From: Rhizobium binae
GTDB lineage: Bacteria; Pseudomonadota; Alphaproteobacteria; Rhizobiales; Rhizobiaceae
Assembly (NCBI RefSeq): GCF_017357225.1
Contig: NZ_CP071604.1
Location: 4,142,001 to 4,206,000 of the forward strand
Direction: 5' to 3'
Length of the DNA: 64,000 nt
Part shown: piece after piece, positions 18,917 to 26,996 of the stretch
Layout of the letters: every line of letters starts with the position of its first letter
How positions within the stretch are numbered: the stretch's first letter is position 1
Position numbers and translations under genes: made by a program
The notes under the pieces: generated by a model
The model's database searches: none
What the model was told of the DNA's origin: nothing
Seen by the model: only the letters and a program-made list of their open reading frames with translations

Positions 18917-20050
18917 TTAGAAGGATGTCGGGCGCGGCAGCGGCACCGGCACGTTGGCGATGCCGCCGGCCGTATCGCCGGTCGCCACGTTTTCCGGCTG
19001 CTGAGACGGCTGTGGGTCCTGCCCCGGAATGAGGCCGGCGAAGACGAATTGCGGGTCGTGGTCCATTTCCAGAATATAGGGCGAGTGCACCTTCATGCGG
19101 CCGACCTCGTCGCGCGTTTCGCTGCGTATCTTGGCGCCCTTGGCGCTGCAGATATCGGCGCTAATGTCGGCCACCTGATCCTGACCCTGCCCGTAAGGCT
19201 TCAGCGAACCGAGCGTCTCGTTGCTGGGAAACTGGGTGGTGAAGCCCTTCTGCAACAGGTTCGCCGTTGCATCGGCACGCGCCGCCAGACTGTCGGTGCC
19301 GAGCACGACGGAGACGAGGGTACGGCCGTTGCGTGTCGCCGAACCGATCTGGTTGAAGCCCGAGGCGCAGATGAATCCGGTCTTCATGCCGTCCGCGCCG
19401 GCAAAACGGCCGATCAGCATGTTGAGATTCGGCACATTCTGCTGGCCGGTAGTAAAACCCTCCAGCGAGAAATAGCCGGCATATTGCGGAAAGTCGCGGC
19501 GCAGCGCCACCGTCAGCACCGCCAGGTCACGCGCCGTCGTATATTGTCCTTTGCCCGGCAGGCCGTTCGGATTGACGAAATGCGAATCCGTCATGCCGAG
19601 CTTCAACGCCTCGCCGTTCATTCGCGTCACGAAGCCTTCCTGCGTACCGCCGACGGCCTCGGCGACCGCGACGGCGATGTCGTTGGCCGATTTCACCATC
19701 AGGATCTTCAAGGCACTATCGAGCGTCAGCTTCTGCCCCGGCTTGAAATACATCTTGGCGGCCGGCTGTGCGGCGGCGCGTTTGCTCATGACGATGGGCG
19801 TATCGAGGCTGATCTGACCGGCGCGGATAGCATCGAAGACGGTATAGACGGTCATCAGCTTGGTGAGCGAGGCCGGATACCACTTGCGGAAGGCCTCTTC
19901 GTGTTCGAGCACGCGGCCTGTCTGCACGTCGACGAGAATATGCGGATTGGCCTGAACGAGCGAAACGGAGGCGACAAAAGCGGCAGTCGCGGCAATCGTG
20001 AAACGAAACGGCCGCATGGCGGCAAACAAACGGGAGTGGCTCGTCGACAC
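18917..20050 (-). CDS. D-alanyl-D-alanine carboxypeptidase (S11 family)
   Basis: 377 residues with a Sec signal (FTIAATAAFVASVSLVQA). The serine peptidase S11 motifs are all present: PASLTKLM (nucleophile Ser), SAN in MVKSANDIAV, and MKTGF (KTG). It removes terminal D-Ala from peptidoglycan pentapeptides in the periplasm. After the catalytic domain (to about 290) a short C-terminal region ends in Pro-rich sequence without a clear amphipathic anchor, so it may be soluble. Upstream of it, 157 bases separate the divergent M20 gene. Confidence 0.92.
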   Translation of the reverse strand: MSTSHSRLFAAMRPFRFTIAATAAFVASVSLVQANPHILVDVQTGRVLEHEEAFRKWYPASLTKLMTVYTVFDAIRAGQISLDTPIVMSKRAAAQPAAKMYFKPGQKLTLDSALKILMVKSANDIAVAVAEAVGGTQEGFVTRMNGEALKLGMTDSHFVNPNGLPGKGQYTTARDLAVLTVALRRDFPQYAGYFSLEGFTTGQQNVPNLNMLIGRFAGADGMKTGFICASGFNQIGSATRNGRTLVSVVLGTDSLAARADATANLLQKGFTTQFPSNETLGSLKPYGQGQDQVADISADICSAKGAKIRSETRDEVGRMKVHSPYILEMDHDPQFVFAGLIPGQDPQPSQQPENVATGDTAGGIANVPVPLPRPTSF

Positions 20051-20207
20051 GGTTCGTCCTTCAGATGTCCGGAAAATCTCGCAACCTTCATCTATCTAGC
20101 CTATATGGCTATGACATGGCAAAGGTCATTGACGAAGTAATTTGCAAAGCCTCACACCCTTGTGAAGCGATCAAAGATTGTCGGGATTTGATAACAGGAA
20201 CGCCAAC

Positions 20208-21371
20208 ATGCCGATTTTGAATAGAGCCGCCGAATTGCAGGATGAAGTCGCCGAATGGCGCCGCCACATTCATGCCCGGCCCGAGCTCCTCTTCGCGGTC
20301 GAAAACACGGCCGCCTTCGTCGCCGAAAAGCTCAAGGAATTCGGTGTCGACGAGATCGTCACCGGTATCGGCCGCACTGGCGTCGTCGGGCTGATCAAAG
20401 GCAAGGGCGAGGGCCGCCGCACCATCGGCCTGCGCGCCGACATGGACGCCCTGCCGCTGACCGAGATCACGGGAAAACCCTGGGCCTCGAAGACGCCCGG
20501 CAAGATGCATGCCTGCGGCCATGACGGCCATACCGCCATGCTGCTCGGCGCCGCGAAATATCTGGCCGAGACCCGCAATTTCAACGGCAATATCGCCGTC
20601 ATCTTCCAGCCCGCCGAAGAAGGCGGCGGCGGCGGCAATCTGATGGTCAAGGACGGCATGATGGAGCGCTTCGAGATCGAAGAGGTCTATGGCATGCACA
20701 ATCTGCCGGGCCTGCCCGTCGGCCAGTTCGCCACCCGCAAGGGCGCGATCATGGCGGCAACCGACGAATTCACCGTCACCATCAAGGGCCGCGGCGGCCA
20801 CGCCGCCCAACCGCACCGGACGATCGATCCGATCGCCATCGGCGCGCAGATCGTCACCAACCTGCAGATGATTGCTTCGCGCACCGCTGATCCGATCAGC
20901 TCGGTCGTCGTCTCGGTGACCAAATTCAATGCCGGTTTCGCCCATAACGTCATTCCGAACGATGCGACCTTCGCAGGCACGGTCCGCACGTTGGACGACG
21001 GGATGCGCACACTTGCCGAAACGCGCTTCCGGCAGATCGTCGAGGGCGTGGCTGCTGCCCACGGCGCCGAAGCCGAGATCAGCTTCCACCGCAACTATCC
21101 CGTCACCGTCAACCATCCTGATGAGACCGAGCACGCTGTCGCCATCGCCGGCGCCATTGCCGGCGAGGCAAACGTGAACGCCGAAATCGATCCGATGATG
21201 GGAGGCGAGGATTTTTCCTACATGCTGAACGCCCGCCCCGGTGCCTTCATCTTCATCGGCAACGGCGACAGCGCCGGCCTGCACAACCCGGCCTACGACT
21301 TCAACGACGAAGCCATCGCCCACGGCATCTCCTATTGGGTCCGCCTTGCCGAACAGCGCCTGGGTCTCTAA
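20208..21371 (+). CDS. M20-family amidohydrolase (HipO/N-acyl amino acid hydrolase type)
   Basis: 387 residues from ATG 20208 with AGGAA upstream; the frame is open to 20178 but lacks family residues there. Di-metal ligands are in MHACGHDGHTAMLLGAAK and PAEEGGGGG, with the M20 dimerisation domain (about 185-300) inserted, and the final ligand in MGGEDFSYML. The family cleaves hippurate, N-acetyl amino acids or indole-amino-acid conjugates; the substrate here is unknown. A repeat element and a terminator follow. Confidence 0.92.
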   Translation: MPILNRAAELQDEVAEWRRHIHARPELLFAVENTAAFVAEKLKEFGVDEIVTGIGRTGVVGLIKGKGEGRRTIGLRADMDALPLTEITGKPWASKTPGKMHACGHDGHTAMLLGAAKYLAETRNFNGNIAVIFQPAEEGGGGGNLMVKDGMMERFEIEEVYGMHNLPGLPVGQFATRKGAIMAATDEFTVTIKGRGGHAAQPHRTIDPIAIGAQIVTNLQMIASRTADPISSVVVSVTKFNAGFAHNVIPNDATFAGTVRTLDDGMRTLAETRFRQIVEGVAAAHGAEAEISFHRNYPVTVNHPDETEHAVAIAGAIAGEANVNAEIDPMMGGEDFSYMLNARPGAFIFIGNGDSAGLHNPAYDFNDEAIAHGISYWVRLAEQRLGL

Positions 21372-21475
21372 AGCGCGTCGCGATCTTTCCGATTGCTCCT
21401 CGCGCTTTAGGTCTATGTTTTTGCGCATGTCGTTAGCGCAAAACCGTCGCACATTTTTGCGCGACATGCTTCGGC
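21372..21475 (+). repeat. Palindromic intergenic repeat (rhizobial type)
   Basis: Nested inverted repeats follow the M20 gene. GCATGTCG (21425-21432) pairs with CGACATGC (21462-21469). Inside these, GCGCAAAA (21436-21443) pairs with TTTTGCGC (21455-21462), sharing one base with the outer arm. The 5' part (GCGCTTTAGG...) and this hairpin resemble a repeat that I recall recurring between genes in Rhizobium genomes. That recollection was not checked by search. Confidence 0.6.
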
Positions 21476-21482
21476 AACAATT

Positions 21483-21509
21483 AAGGCTTGGCTTCACGCC
21501 AAGCCTTTT
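21483..21509 (+). terminator. Strong stem-loop terminator between the M20 gene and tRNA-Arg
   Basis: AAGGCTTGGC (21483-21492) and GCCAAGCCTT (21498-21507) form a perfect 10-bp stem with loop TTCAC, followed by TT. It lies 20 bases before the tRNA, so it isolates the tRNA from upstream transcription or ends the M20 transcript. Confidence 0.7.
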
Positions 21510-21528
21510 GTATGCATGGCGTGCAAGT

Positions 21529-21605
21529 GGTCCCGTAGCTCAGCAGGATAGAGCACCAGATTCCTAATCTGGGGGTCGCGCGTTCGAATCGCGCCGGGAT
21601 CACCA
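21529..21605 (+). tRNA. tRNA-Arg (anticodon CCU)
   Basis: A full 77-base cloverleaf with encoded CCA. The acceptor GGTCCCG pairs with CGGGATC (one G-U pair). The D arm contains AGCTCAGCAGGATAGAGC. The anticodon stem CCAGA/TCTGG encloses loop TTCCTAA with anticodon CCT at 21563-21565. The T arm contains CGTTCGAATC. It decodes AGG. No integrase gene or duplicated 3' end was seen nearby. Confidence 0.96.
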
Positions 21606-21638
21606 GTCTTTAAGCGCTGCACCAGATCGGGCATTGCC

Positions 21639-21884
21639 TCACACCTTGATCGGAATTCCGGCCTCGATTGCAGCCTCGATGAAAGCCTGTCGCGCCTCCT
21701 CCCGGCTTCGCTTTCCGGAGATGACATCGGCGCATACGGCACAAGCCCGATCCAGGGCGGGGCCCTCGTCTGTCGGCCAGTCTTCGATCAACGCCCATGT
21801 CGCAGCCTGCGTGGTTTGTATCACCACCCATTGATCCGGACCTTCAAGGGCGATCGTCACCGGCTTCTTCCAGATGGTCTGCAT
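21639..21884 (-). CDS. DUF982 protein
   Basis: 81 residues. The pattern FKKPVxIxL...xVxxxxAAxxLxxxWP...AxxxCxxVL-G..S-EEARxAFxxAAxEA is that of DUF982, a small family expanded in Rhizobiales. Here the matching segments are KKPVTIALEGPDQWV, QAATWALIEDWP, ACAVCADVISGKRSREEARQAF and IEAAIEAGI. Function is unknown. It points back toward the tRNA gene. Confidence 0.85.
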   Translation of the reverse strand: MQTIWKKPVTIALEGPDQWVVIQTTQAATWALIEDWPTDEGPALDRACAVCADVISGKRSREEARQAFIEAAIEAGIPIKV

Positions 21885-21976
21885 TCTCTTCGGCCTTCCA
21901 TGCTTGCTGCGGGGTAGTTAGACTGATCGATCTCGTCTTGCAAATCGGCGCCGACCGCATTGGCTCCCGCGTCGAT

Positions 21977-22495
21977 TCATCGCACCTGGGGAGAGGCTCG
22001 CCGGCCGCGCACAACCCGCCGCACGCCAAACCCGAGCAGCGCCGCAACGACCCAAGCGCCGACAAAACCGATCGCGCCCCATACAAGGCCTGCGAAGCTG
22101 ACCGGTACGCCGGGCACGAAATCCCGCCAGGTATTGGCGAAAACAACATCATCCGGCTCCCCGATGAGCACGAACGGCTTGGCGACGGGGGCAGCGGTGC
22201 CGAGTTTCAGCTGCTGCGACTGCAGCGTCTCGTAGCGTGTGATCGTGCTTTGCATCGAGACGCCGCGATCGCGCAGGAAATCGTCGGAAGATTGCGCATA
22301 GGTGTTCAACGCCTGCTGGCGATCGAGATGGTGCTCGGCCGCCTGTCTGTTGAAATCCTCGACGATGACGCGCAGCTCGTCGATTGCTCCGCCGATTCGC
22401 TGGCGATATTGCCGGGCAAATTCCGGCGCCTGCGAAAACACCGTGCCGCCCGCAAGCCCGGCGGCGATGGCGATGATCCTTGCAATCGATCCCAT
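21977..22495 (-). CDS. DUF2937 membrane protein
   Basis: 172 residues. An N-terminal hydrophobic segment (IARIIAIAAGLAGGTVFSQAPEFA), a helical central part with YRQRIGGAIDELRVIVEDFNRQA and a C-terminal transmembrane helix (FAGLVWGAIGFVGAWVVAALLGF) followed by a basic tail match DUF2937. Probably an inner-membrane protein with both ends anchored. Function is unknown. Confidence 0.75.
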   Translation of the reverse strand: MGSIARIIAIAAGLAGGTVFSQAPEFARQYRQRIGGAIDELRVIVEDFNRQAAEHHLDRQQALNTYAQSSDDFLRDRGVSMQSTITRYETLQSQQLKLGTAAPVAKPFVLIGEPDDVVFANTWRDFVPGVPVSFAGLVWGAIGFVGAWVVAALLGFGVRRVVRGRRASPQVR

Positions 22496-22662
22496 GATCG
22501 ATGCCTCCGGCTGTTCCCTGCGCTAACGATGCGCGGCCGCAAAGGTTTCTGCTTTTGACACAATCGGTAACGCTATGTGATTGAACCGGCGACACTTCCG
22601 GTGAGTTGACACCATGACAACCGAGTTGCTCCCCGTGAGCAACTGAGAAAGAGAGGCTCGTC

Positions 22663-22926
22663 ATGAAACAGCTCATCCTCGCCTGCACGCTCGCCGCAGC
22701 GTCCGTTTTATCCGCCGTGCCGTCTCAGGCAGCAAGTCTGACCATCACCACGGATGACGCGCGCCCCTATTATTACCGTGATTCGGAACGCCCCTATTAC
22801 CGCCACCACAGCCCCTACTACCGCCACAACATGCGGCATTACGTTTCCCGCGATTGCTTCACCAAGACGGAAAGGATCCGCCGCCACGGTCATACGGTCA
22901 TCAAGGAAACCCGAATCTGCCGATAA
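22663..22926 (+). CDS. Small secreted Tyr/His/Arg-rich protein
   Basis: 87 residues with a clear signal peptide (LILACTLAAASVLSAVPSQAA). The mature part has three PYY-R/H repeats (ARPYYYRD, ERPYYRHH, SPYYRHN) followed by a conserved-looking tail with two Cys, RDCFTKTERIRRHGHTVIKETRICR, which could form one disulfide. Similar short rhizobial proteins end in this CxxK..-..VxxK-T-xIC pattern. Function is unknown. AGTTGCTC/GAGCAACT (22624-22644) forms a hairpin just upstream of the ribosome site. Confidence 0.8.
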   Translation: MKQLILACTLAAASVLSAVPSQAASLTITTDDARPYYYRDSERPYYRHHSPYYRHNMRHYVSRDCFTKTERIRRHGHTVIKETRICR

Positions 22927-22933
22927 GGCAAAG

Positions 22934-22961
22934 CCCGGCCGATCTTTCGGCCGGGTTTTTT
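22934..22961 (+). terminator. Rho-independent terminator
   Basis: CCCGGCCGA (22934-22942) and TCGGCCGGG (22947-22955) form a perfect 9-bp stem with a TCTT loop, followed by six T's. It lies 7 bases after the stop of the small secreted protein. Confidence 0.92.
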
Positions 22962-23029
22962 CATCTGGTTTCCGCGGCAAGGAACTTCGCAAATCCGGCC
23001 GCGTTTAAGGCGAAATGGGAGTATTCGCC

Positions 23030-23182
23030 ATGCTTATCAAGATGACTGTTCTGGCAATCGCCTATGTCGCGGTCTGCGCTCTGCTTCTCACCATCGCCTA
23101 TCAGCTGCAGGGGCCGGTGACCACGGCGAAGACCGATCGGCCGGCCGGCTCGTCTTTCCTCGTCGAACGCTTCGCAGGTTGA
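23030..23182 (+). CDS. Putative small membrane protein
   Basis: A 50-codon frame from ATG 23030 (GGGAG eight bases upstream); an earlier in-frame ATG at 23015 adds five residues. The sequence MLIKMTVLAIAYVAVCALLL continues into a hydrophobic helix and then a polar tail ending in FLVERFAG. The helix and ribosome site support a real gene, but no family is recognised. Confidence 0.45.
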   Translation: MLIKMTVLAIAYVAVCALLLTIAYQLQGPVTTAKTDRPAGSSFLVERFAG

Positions 23183-23300
23183 TCAACTGAACGCCGGCCC
23201 CAGAAAGGCCGACTGATAAGACAGCGTGGCTCGTCATCGAGCCGCGACAGGACGACCTATCTGAATGCGCTCCTGCCAATGCGACGGAGCACCCTCACCA

Positions 23301-23591
23301 TTAATGCGTGCCGTCCACGGAGAATCCACCGAGGAGGATCTGGTTCTGAACGCTCTGCACGCCCTCGACCGCCTTGGCGACTGCAGTCGCCCGTTCGATC
23401 TCACCGACTGTGCCGACCGTGCCGCTGAGCACGATCTGGTCCCTTTCCATCGTCACCTCGACATCGGAGGCATCGATGCCGCCGGCAATCGCCAGTGCAT
23501 TGGCGACGGCCGCCTCGACCGACGCACGATTGGCGATTTCCGCTTCCATTTCAGGCTCGAGCCCGTGAAATGTCTGCTCCTTGAAAACCAT
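23301..23591 (-). CDS. BON-domain protein
   Basis: 96 residues without a signal peptide. The BON domain (about 22-90) is recognised from ASVEAAVANALAIAGGIDASDVEVTMERDQIVLSGTVGTVGEIERA and the closing VEGVQSVQNQI. BON domains bind membrane lipids and often occur in osmotic-stress proteins. The lack of a signal peptide suggests a cytoplasmic location. Confidence 0.8.
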   Translation of the reverse strand: MVFKEQTFHGLEPEMEAEIANRASVEAAVANALAIAGGIDASDVEVTMERDQIVLSGTVGTVGEIERATAVAKAVEGVQSVQNQILLGGFSVDGTH

Positions 23592-23654
23592 GACCTATTC
23601 CTCTGCCAAACCTTGAAAGGAAACGCCTGCCGGTTGGTTTTGGTTTCAGCCGTG

Positions 23655-24308
23655 TTACCAGTTGAGGCGATAGCGCAGATTGACGCTACCAGCCTCGTCT
23701 TCCGAAAAGGGATTGTTCATCGACGCATCGAGATTGAGGTTCGGCAGGATCGCCTGACTGACGGCCACCGAACTGGAGAAGTCGCCGCTCGCATTGCTGA
23801 GGCCGGCGCCGGCCGAAAGCGCGGTTCCTGTCCAGGGATGGATGAGCTTCAGCGCCTGCGACGCCGTGACCGAGGCCTGCCGGGCATCGACCGGATCGTA
23901 ACCGATGCGGACGGAGCGGCTCGATTGCATGTCGAGCGAATCCGACAGGATCCAGCTGCGCGAACGGCTGAGCGTCAGCGCACCGCTGCCGCGCAGCGTA
24001 TCGACGCTCACCTTCACCCCCTGCTGTGATTGGCCTGCCGGTGTGACGTCCGTTCTCACGATTCTGCACCAGAGCATCGCCTGTTCGGAATCGGGCAGCG
24101 GCGCGCCGCCTTTCGTCGCCGCCAGTGCAACGTCGGCGCCAGCGCTGGTTTCCCATTCCGCCGGCAGACGAAAACCCATCGTCGCCTTGTACGACCGCTC
24201 CGAAAGCTTGGCGGGTGACCAGATCAGCAGGTCGTCCGCCTTTGCAGCCGCGGTGAGCGAAAAAGGCAGCATGGTGAAAAGAATGCAGGCTATTTTGAAT
24301 ATCGTCAT
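23655..24308 (-). CDS. Secreted beta-rich protein of unknown function
   Basis: 217 residues from ATG 24308 (MTIFKIACILFTMLPFSLTAAAKA signal peptide, cleavage near residue 24); the open frame extends to 24407 without a plausible ribosome site. The mature part has alternating hydrophobic/polar strands (SYKATMGFRLPAEWE, SVRIGYDPVDARQASVTAS) and ends in FSEDEAGSVNLRYRLNW. This last strand ends in an aromatic residue, as in outer-membrane beta-barrel proteins. A small outer-membrane protein is an inference; no family was recognised. Confidence 0.65.
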   Translation of the reverse strand: MTIFKIACILFTMLPFSLTAAAKADDLLIWSPAKLSERSYKATMGFRLPAEWETSAGADVALAATKGGAPLPDSEQAMLWCRIVRTDVTPAGQSQQGVKVSVDTLRGSGALTLSRSRSWILSDSLDMQSSRSVRIGYDPVDARQASVTASQALKLIHPWTGTALSAGAGLSNASGDFSSSVAVSQAILPNLNLDASMNNPFSEDEAGSVNLRYRLNW

Positions 24309-24669
24309 GTGACCCGATCGTTTGACAAGCTTGCTCGCCGAACGGCGCGATGCCGAAAAAATGTGCACGGCGAATACGCGAGGAAGCAGCGCGGCCAAGC
24401 CGTCCATCCCAATGCCATCCTCGATTTAATGTTTGGCCGAAACGGCCGGCGGCAGCCAAGTGCCTGTTCAATGGACGCCGTGACGCCCTTGATACCCATG
24501 CGACCATAAGCGGCCGCCTGGGATTCACGATTCCCTACTGCCACGATCACATCTCGCCGCCGCTCTGTAAACCCCTTGATGGCCGAAATCTGCTGCACCG
24601 CACACTTGCCGCACCCTCCAAACCCTAGTAGAGCCTGAGCCTACGAGACAAATTTTCGCGAAAATCCAC
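24309..24669. other. Unexplained 361-base intergenic region
   Basis: It lies between the start of the secreted beta-rich protein (minus) and dxr (plus), so it should carry two promoters. A 97-codon minus-strand frame (24305-24598) exists but has no family features. The 3' end just before dxr contains TTTTCGCGAAAA, a perfect 12-base palindrome at 24653-24664. No RNA gene was recognised. Confidence 0.4.
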
Positions 24670-25860
24670 ATGACGACCGGCAAAACCGCGCCGCGGCGCC
24701 TCAGCATCTTCGGTTCGACCGGCTCGATCGGCCGCAACACCCTGAATGTCGTCGAACACCTGGGTGGACGGGACAACTTCGAAATTTCCGTGCTGACGGG
24801 CAACGGAAATGTCGAATTGCTGGCCCGGCAGGCAAAGGCATGGGGCGCGCGACTGGCGGTGACGGCGAGCGACCGGCATTACGAATCGCTGAAGAGCGCG
24901 CTTTTCGGCAGCGGCATCGCGGTCGCGTCTGGAAAATCAGGCCTTATGGAAGCCGCCGATCGCGAAGCCGACTGGGTGATGGCGGCAATCGTCGGCACGG
25001 CCGGCCTCGCGCCGACACTCGCCGCCGCACGCCGCGGCGCCGATATCGCCCTTGCCAACAAGGAATGCCTGGTCTCGGCCGGCGATCTCTTCATCAAGTC
25101 GATCCGTGAAGGCGGCGGCAGGCTGCTTCCCGTCGACAGCGAGCACAATGCGATATTCCAGGTGCTGGAAGAGAACCAGCGCCACGCCGTCGAACGCGTC
25201 ATCCTGACGGCCTCGGGCGGCCCCTTCCGCACCGCGTCGCTCAAGGAGATGGCCGATGTGACGGTGGAAACCGCACGCGCCCATCCGAACTGGTCGATGG
25301 GCTTGAAGATTTCGATCGACAGCGCCTCGATGTTCAACAAGGCGCTGGAAATGATCGAAGCCCGGCATCTGTTCGGCCTGACGCCCGAACAGATCGAGGT
25401 CATCCTCCACCCGCAATCGATCGTTCATTCGATGGTCGGCTATACCGATGGCTCTGTCCTGGCCCAGCTCGGCGCGCCCGATATGCGCACCGCCATCGGT
25501 TATGCCCTGTCCTTTCCGCGCCGGCCGAACCTGCCGATCGAGCGCTTGGATTTCGCCAGGCTCGCAAGGCTCGATTTCGAGGCGCCCGATGAGGTGCGGT
25601 TCCCGGCGCTGCGGCTGGCGCGTCTTGCGATGACCCGCGGCGGTGTCCAGGGCGCTGTGCTGAACGGCGCCAAGGAAGTGTCGCTGGAGGCCTTCATCGA
25701 AGGACGCCTGTCCTTCCTCGCCATGGCCGACATCACCGAGAGGGTCATGGACGATCTGGCCCACCTGCCGCCGGCTGCCGGTATGGACGATGTTTTCAGC
25801 GCCGACAGCCAGGCCCGGCAGCGGGCTTCGCAATTGATGAAACTGGATCTCGTCGGCTGA
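24670..25860 (+). CDS. dxr: 1-deoxy-D-xylulose 5-phosphate reductoisomerase
   Basis: 396 residues. The NADPH-binding start LSIFGSTGSIGRNTLNVVE, the metal/substrate segment LLPVDSEHNAIFQ, the flexible loop with TASGGPFRT and HPNWSMGLKISIDSASMFNKALE are all diagnostic. It carries out the second step of the MEP isoprenoid pathway. It is normal length. It sits alone here rather than in the usual frr-uppS-cdsA-dxr-rseP-bamA arrangement, so it may be a relocated or second copy. Confidence 0.96.
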   Translation: MTTGKTAPRRLSIFGSTGSIGRNTLNVVEHLGGRDNFEISVLTGNGNVELLARQAKAWGARLAVTASDRHYESLKSALFGSGIAVASGKSGLMEAADREADWVMAAIVGTAGLAPTLAAARRGADIALANKECLVSAGDLFIKSIREGGGRLLPVDSEHNAIFQVLEENQRHAVERVILTASGGPFRTASLKEMADVTVETARAHPNWSMGLKISIDSASMFNKALEMIEARHLFGLTPEQIEVILHPQSIVHSMVGYTDGSVLAQLGAPDMRTAIGYALSFPRRPNLPIERLDFARLARLDFEAPDEVRFPALRLARLAMTRGGVQGAVLNGAKEVSLEAFIEGRLSFLAMADITERVMDDLAHLPPAAGMDDVFSADSQARQRASQLMKLDLVG

Positions 25861-25889
25861 GGCCTACTGCATAACTCCTTGAGCGCTGT

Positions 25890-25914
25890 AGCGGCTGCAA
25901 TTACCGCAGCCGCT
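25890..25914. terminator. Stem-loop between convergent dxr and ugpC-like genes
   Basis: AGCGGCTGC (25890-25898) and GCAGCCGCT (25906-25914) pair perfectly with a 7-base loop. The right arm overlaps the last codons of the ABC ATPase gene. There is no T tract, so function as a two-way terminator is only likely. Confidence 0.4.
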
Positions 25915-26986
25915 GGCCGCCCTCGTCGAACAGCCGGCAATCAGCCGGCTCAAACAGCAGGCTGACTTCGTCGCCGGCCGCGATGCTGACCGGCGAACGA
26001 TGCTCGACGGTCAGCGACTGGCCGTCGCCGAGTTGACAGTAGAGATATTGCGTTCCCCCGAGATACTCCGAGAAATCGACCGTGGCGACCAGCCTACCCG
26101 ACCGATCGGGCGCCACCTTCAGATGCTCCGGCCGCAGACCGAGCGTCACGGCGCCGCCGGCCGGCCGGCCCGTGCAGGACAGGGCGGTTTCGATGCGGAC
26201 GCCGGCGACCTCGACCAGGCCCTGCTCGGCCGCGCGGGCGTTCAGTAGGTTCATCCGCGGCGAACCGATGAAGCCAGCCACGAAGGTATTGGCGGGATCT
26301 TCGTAGATCTGTCGCGGCGTTCCGGCCTGTTCGACCCGGCCGTCGCGCAACACGACGATCTTGTCGGCAAGCGTCATCGCCTCGGTCTGATCGTGGGTGA
26401 CATAAATCATCGTGTTGCCGAGTTCGCGGTGCAGGCGGGCGATCTCGATGCGCATGGAAACGCGCAGCTCCGCATCGAGATTGGACAGCGGTTCGTCGAA
26501 CAGGAAGACATCAGGCTTGCGCACGATCGCCCTGCCGATCGCCACGCGCTGGCGCTGGCCGCCGGAAAGCTGTCCGGGCCGCCGGTCGAGAAGGTGGTCG
26601 ATCTTCAGGATCGCAGAAGCCGCCTTGACCCGCGTCTCGATGTCGGCGGCCTCAGTGCGCGCCATCTTCAAGCCGAAAGCGAGATTGTCCCGCACGCTCA
26701 TATGCGGGTAGAGCGCGTAGGACTGAAAGACCATCGCAATGCCGCGCTCGGATGGGTCGAGATCGGTGACGAGGCGTCCCTTGATCTCGATCTCGCCGTC
26801 GGTGACGTCCTCAAGGCCGGCGATCATGCGAAGCAGCGTCGATTTTCCGCAGCCGGACGGTCCGACGAAAACGACGAATTCGCCTTCATCGATCGTCAGA
26901 TCGATCCCGTGAACCACCGGCAGATTGCCATAGCTTTTTCGCACGTCCTGGAGCACGACGCTCTTATTGCCCATACCGTTCGTCAT
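25901..26986 (-). CDS. Sugar ABC transporter ATP-binding protein (UgpC/MalK type)
   Basis: 361 residues from ATG 26986 (MTNGMGNKSVVLQDVRKSYG); a second ATG at 26974 is possible. The upstream open frame overlaps the GH127 gene and is rejected. Walker A GPSGCGKST, signature LSGGQRQRVAIGRA, Walker B DVFLFDEPLSNLDAELR and the switch His in YVTHDQTEA are followed by a C-terminal TOBE regulatory domain (about 235-361). It energises the carbohydrate importer upstream and begins 10 bases after the GH127 stop. Confidence 0.93.
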   Translation of the reverse strand: MTNGMGNKSVVLQDVRKSYGNLPVVHGIDLTIDEGEFVVFVGPSGCGKSTLLRMIAGLEDVTDGEIEIKGRLVTDLDPSERGIAMVFQSYALYPHMSVRDNLAFGLKMARTEAADIETRVKAASAILKIDHLLDRRPGQLSGGQRQRVAIGRAIVRKPDVFLFDEPLSNLDAELRVSMRIEIARLHRELGNTMIYVTHDQTEAMTLADKIVVLRDGRVEQAGTPRQIYEDPANTFVAGFIGSPRMNLLNARAAEQGLVEVAGVRIETALSCTGRPAGGAVTLGLRPEHLKVAPDRSGRLVATVDFSEYLGGTQYLYCQLGDGQSLTVEHRSPVSIAAGDEVSLLFEPADCRLFDEGGQRLR

Positions 26987-26996
26987 CCCAAACGAC

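Noticed and set aside
24305..24598. 97-codon minus-strand frame upstream of dxr
   Set aside because: No ribosome site, no family motif and overlap with the start of the secreted protein gene; left as intergenic.
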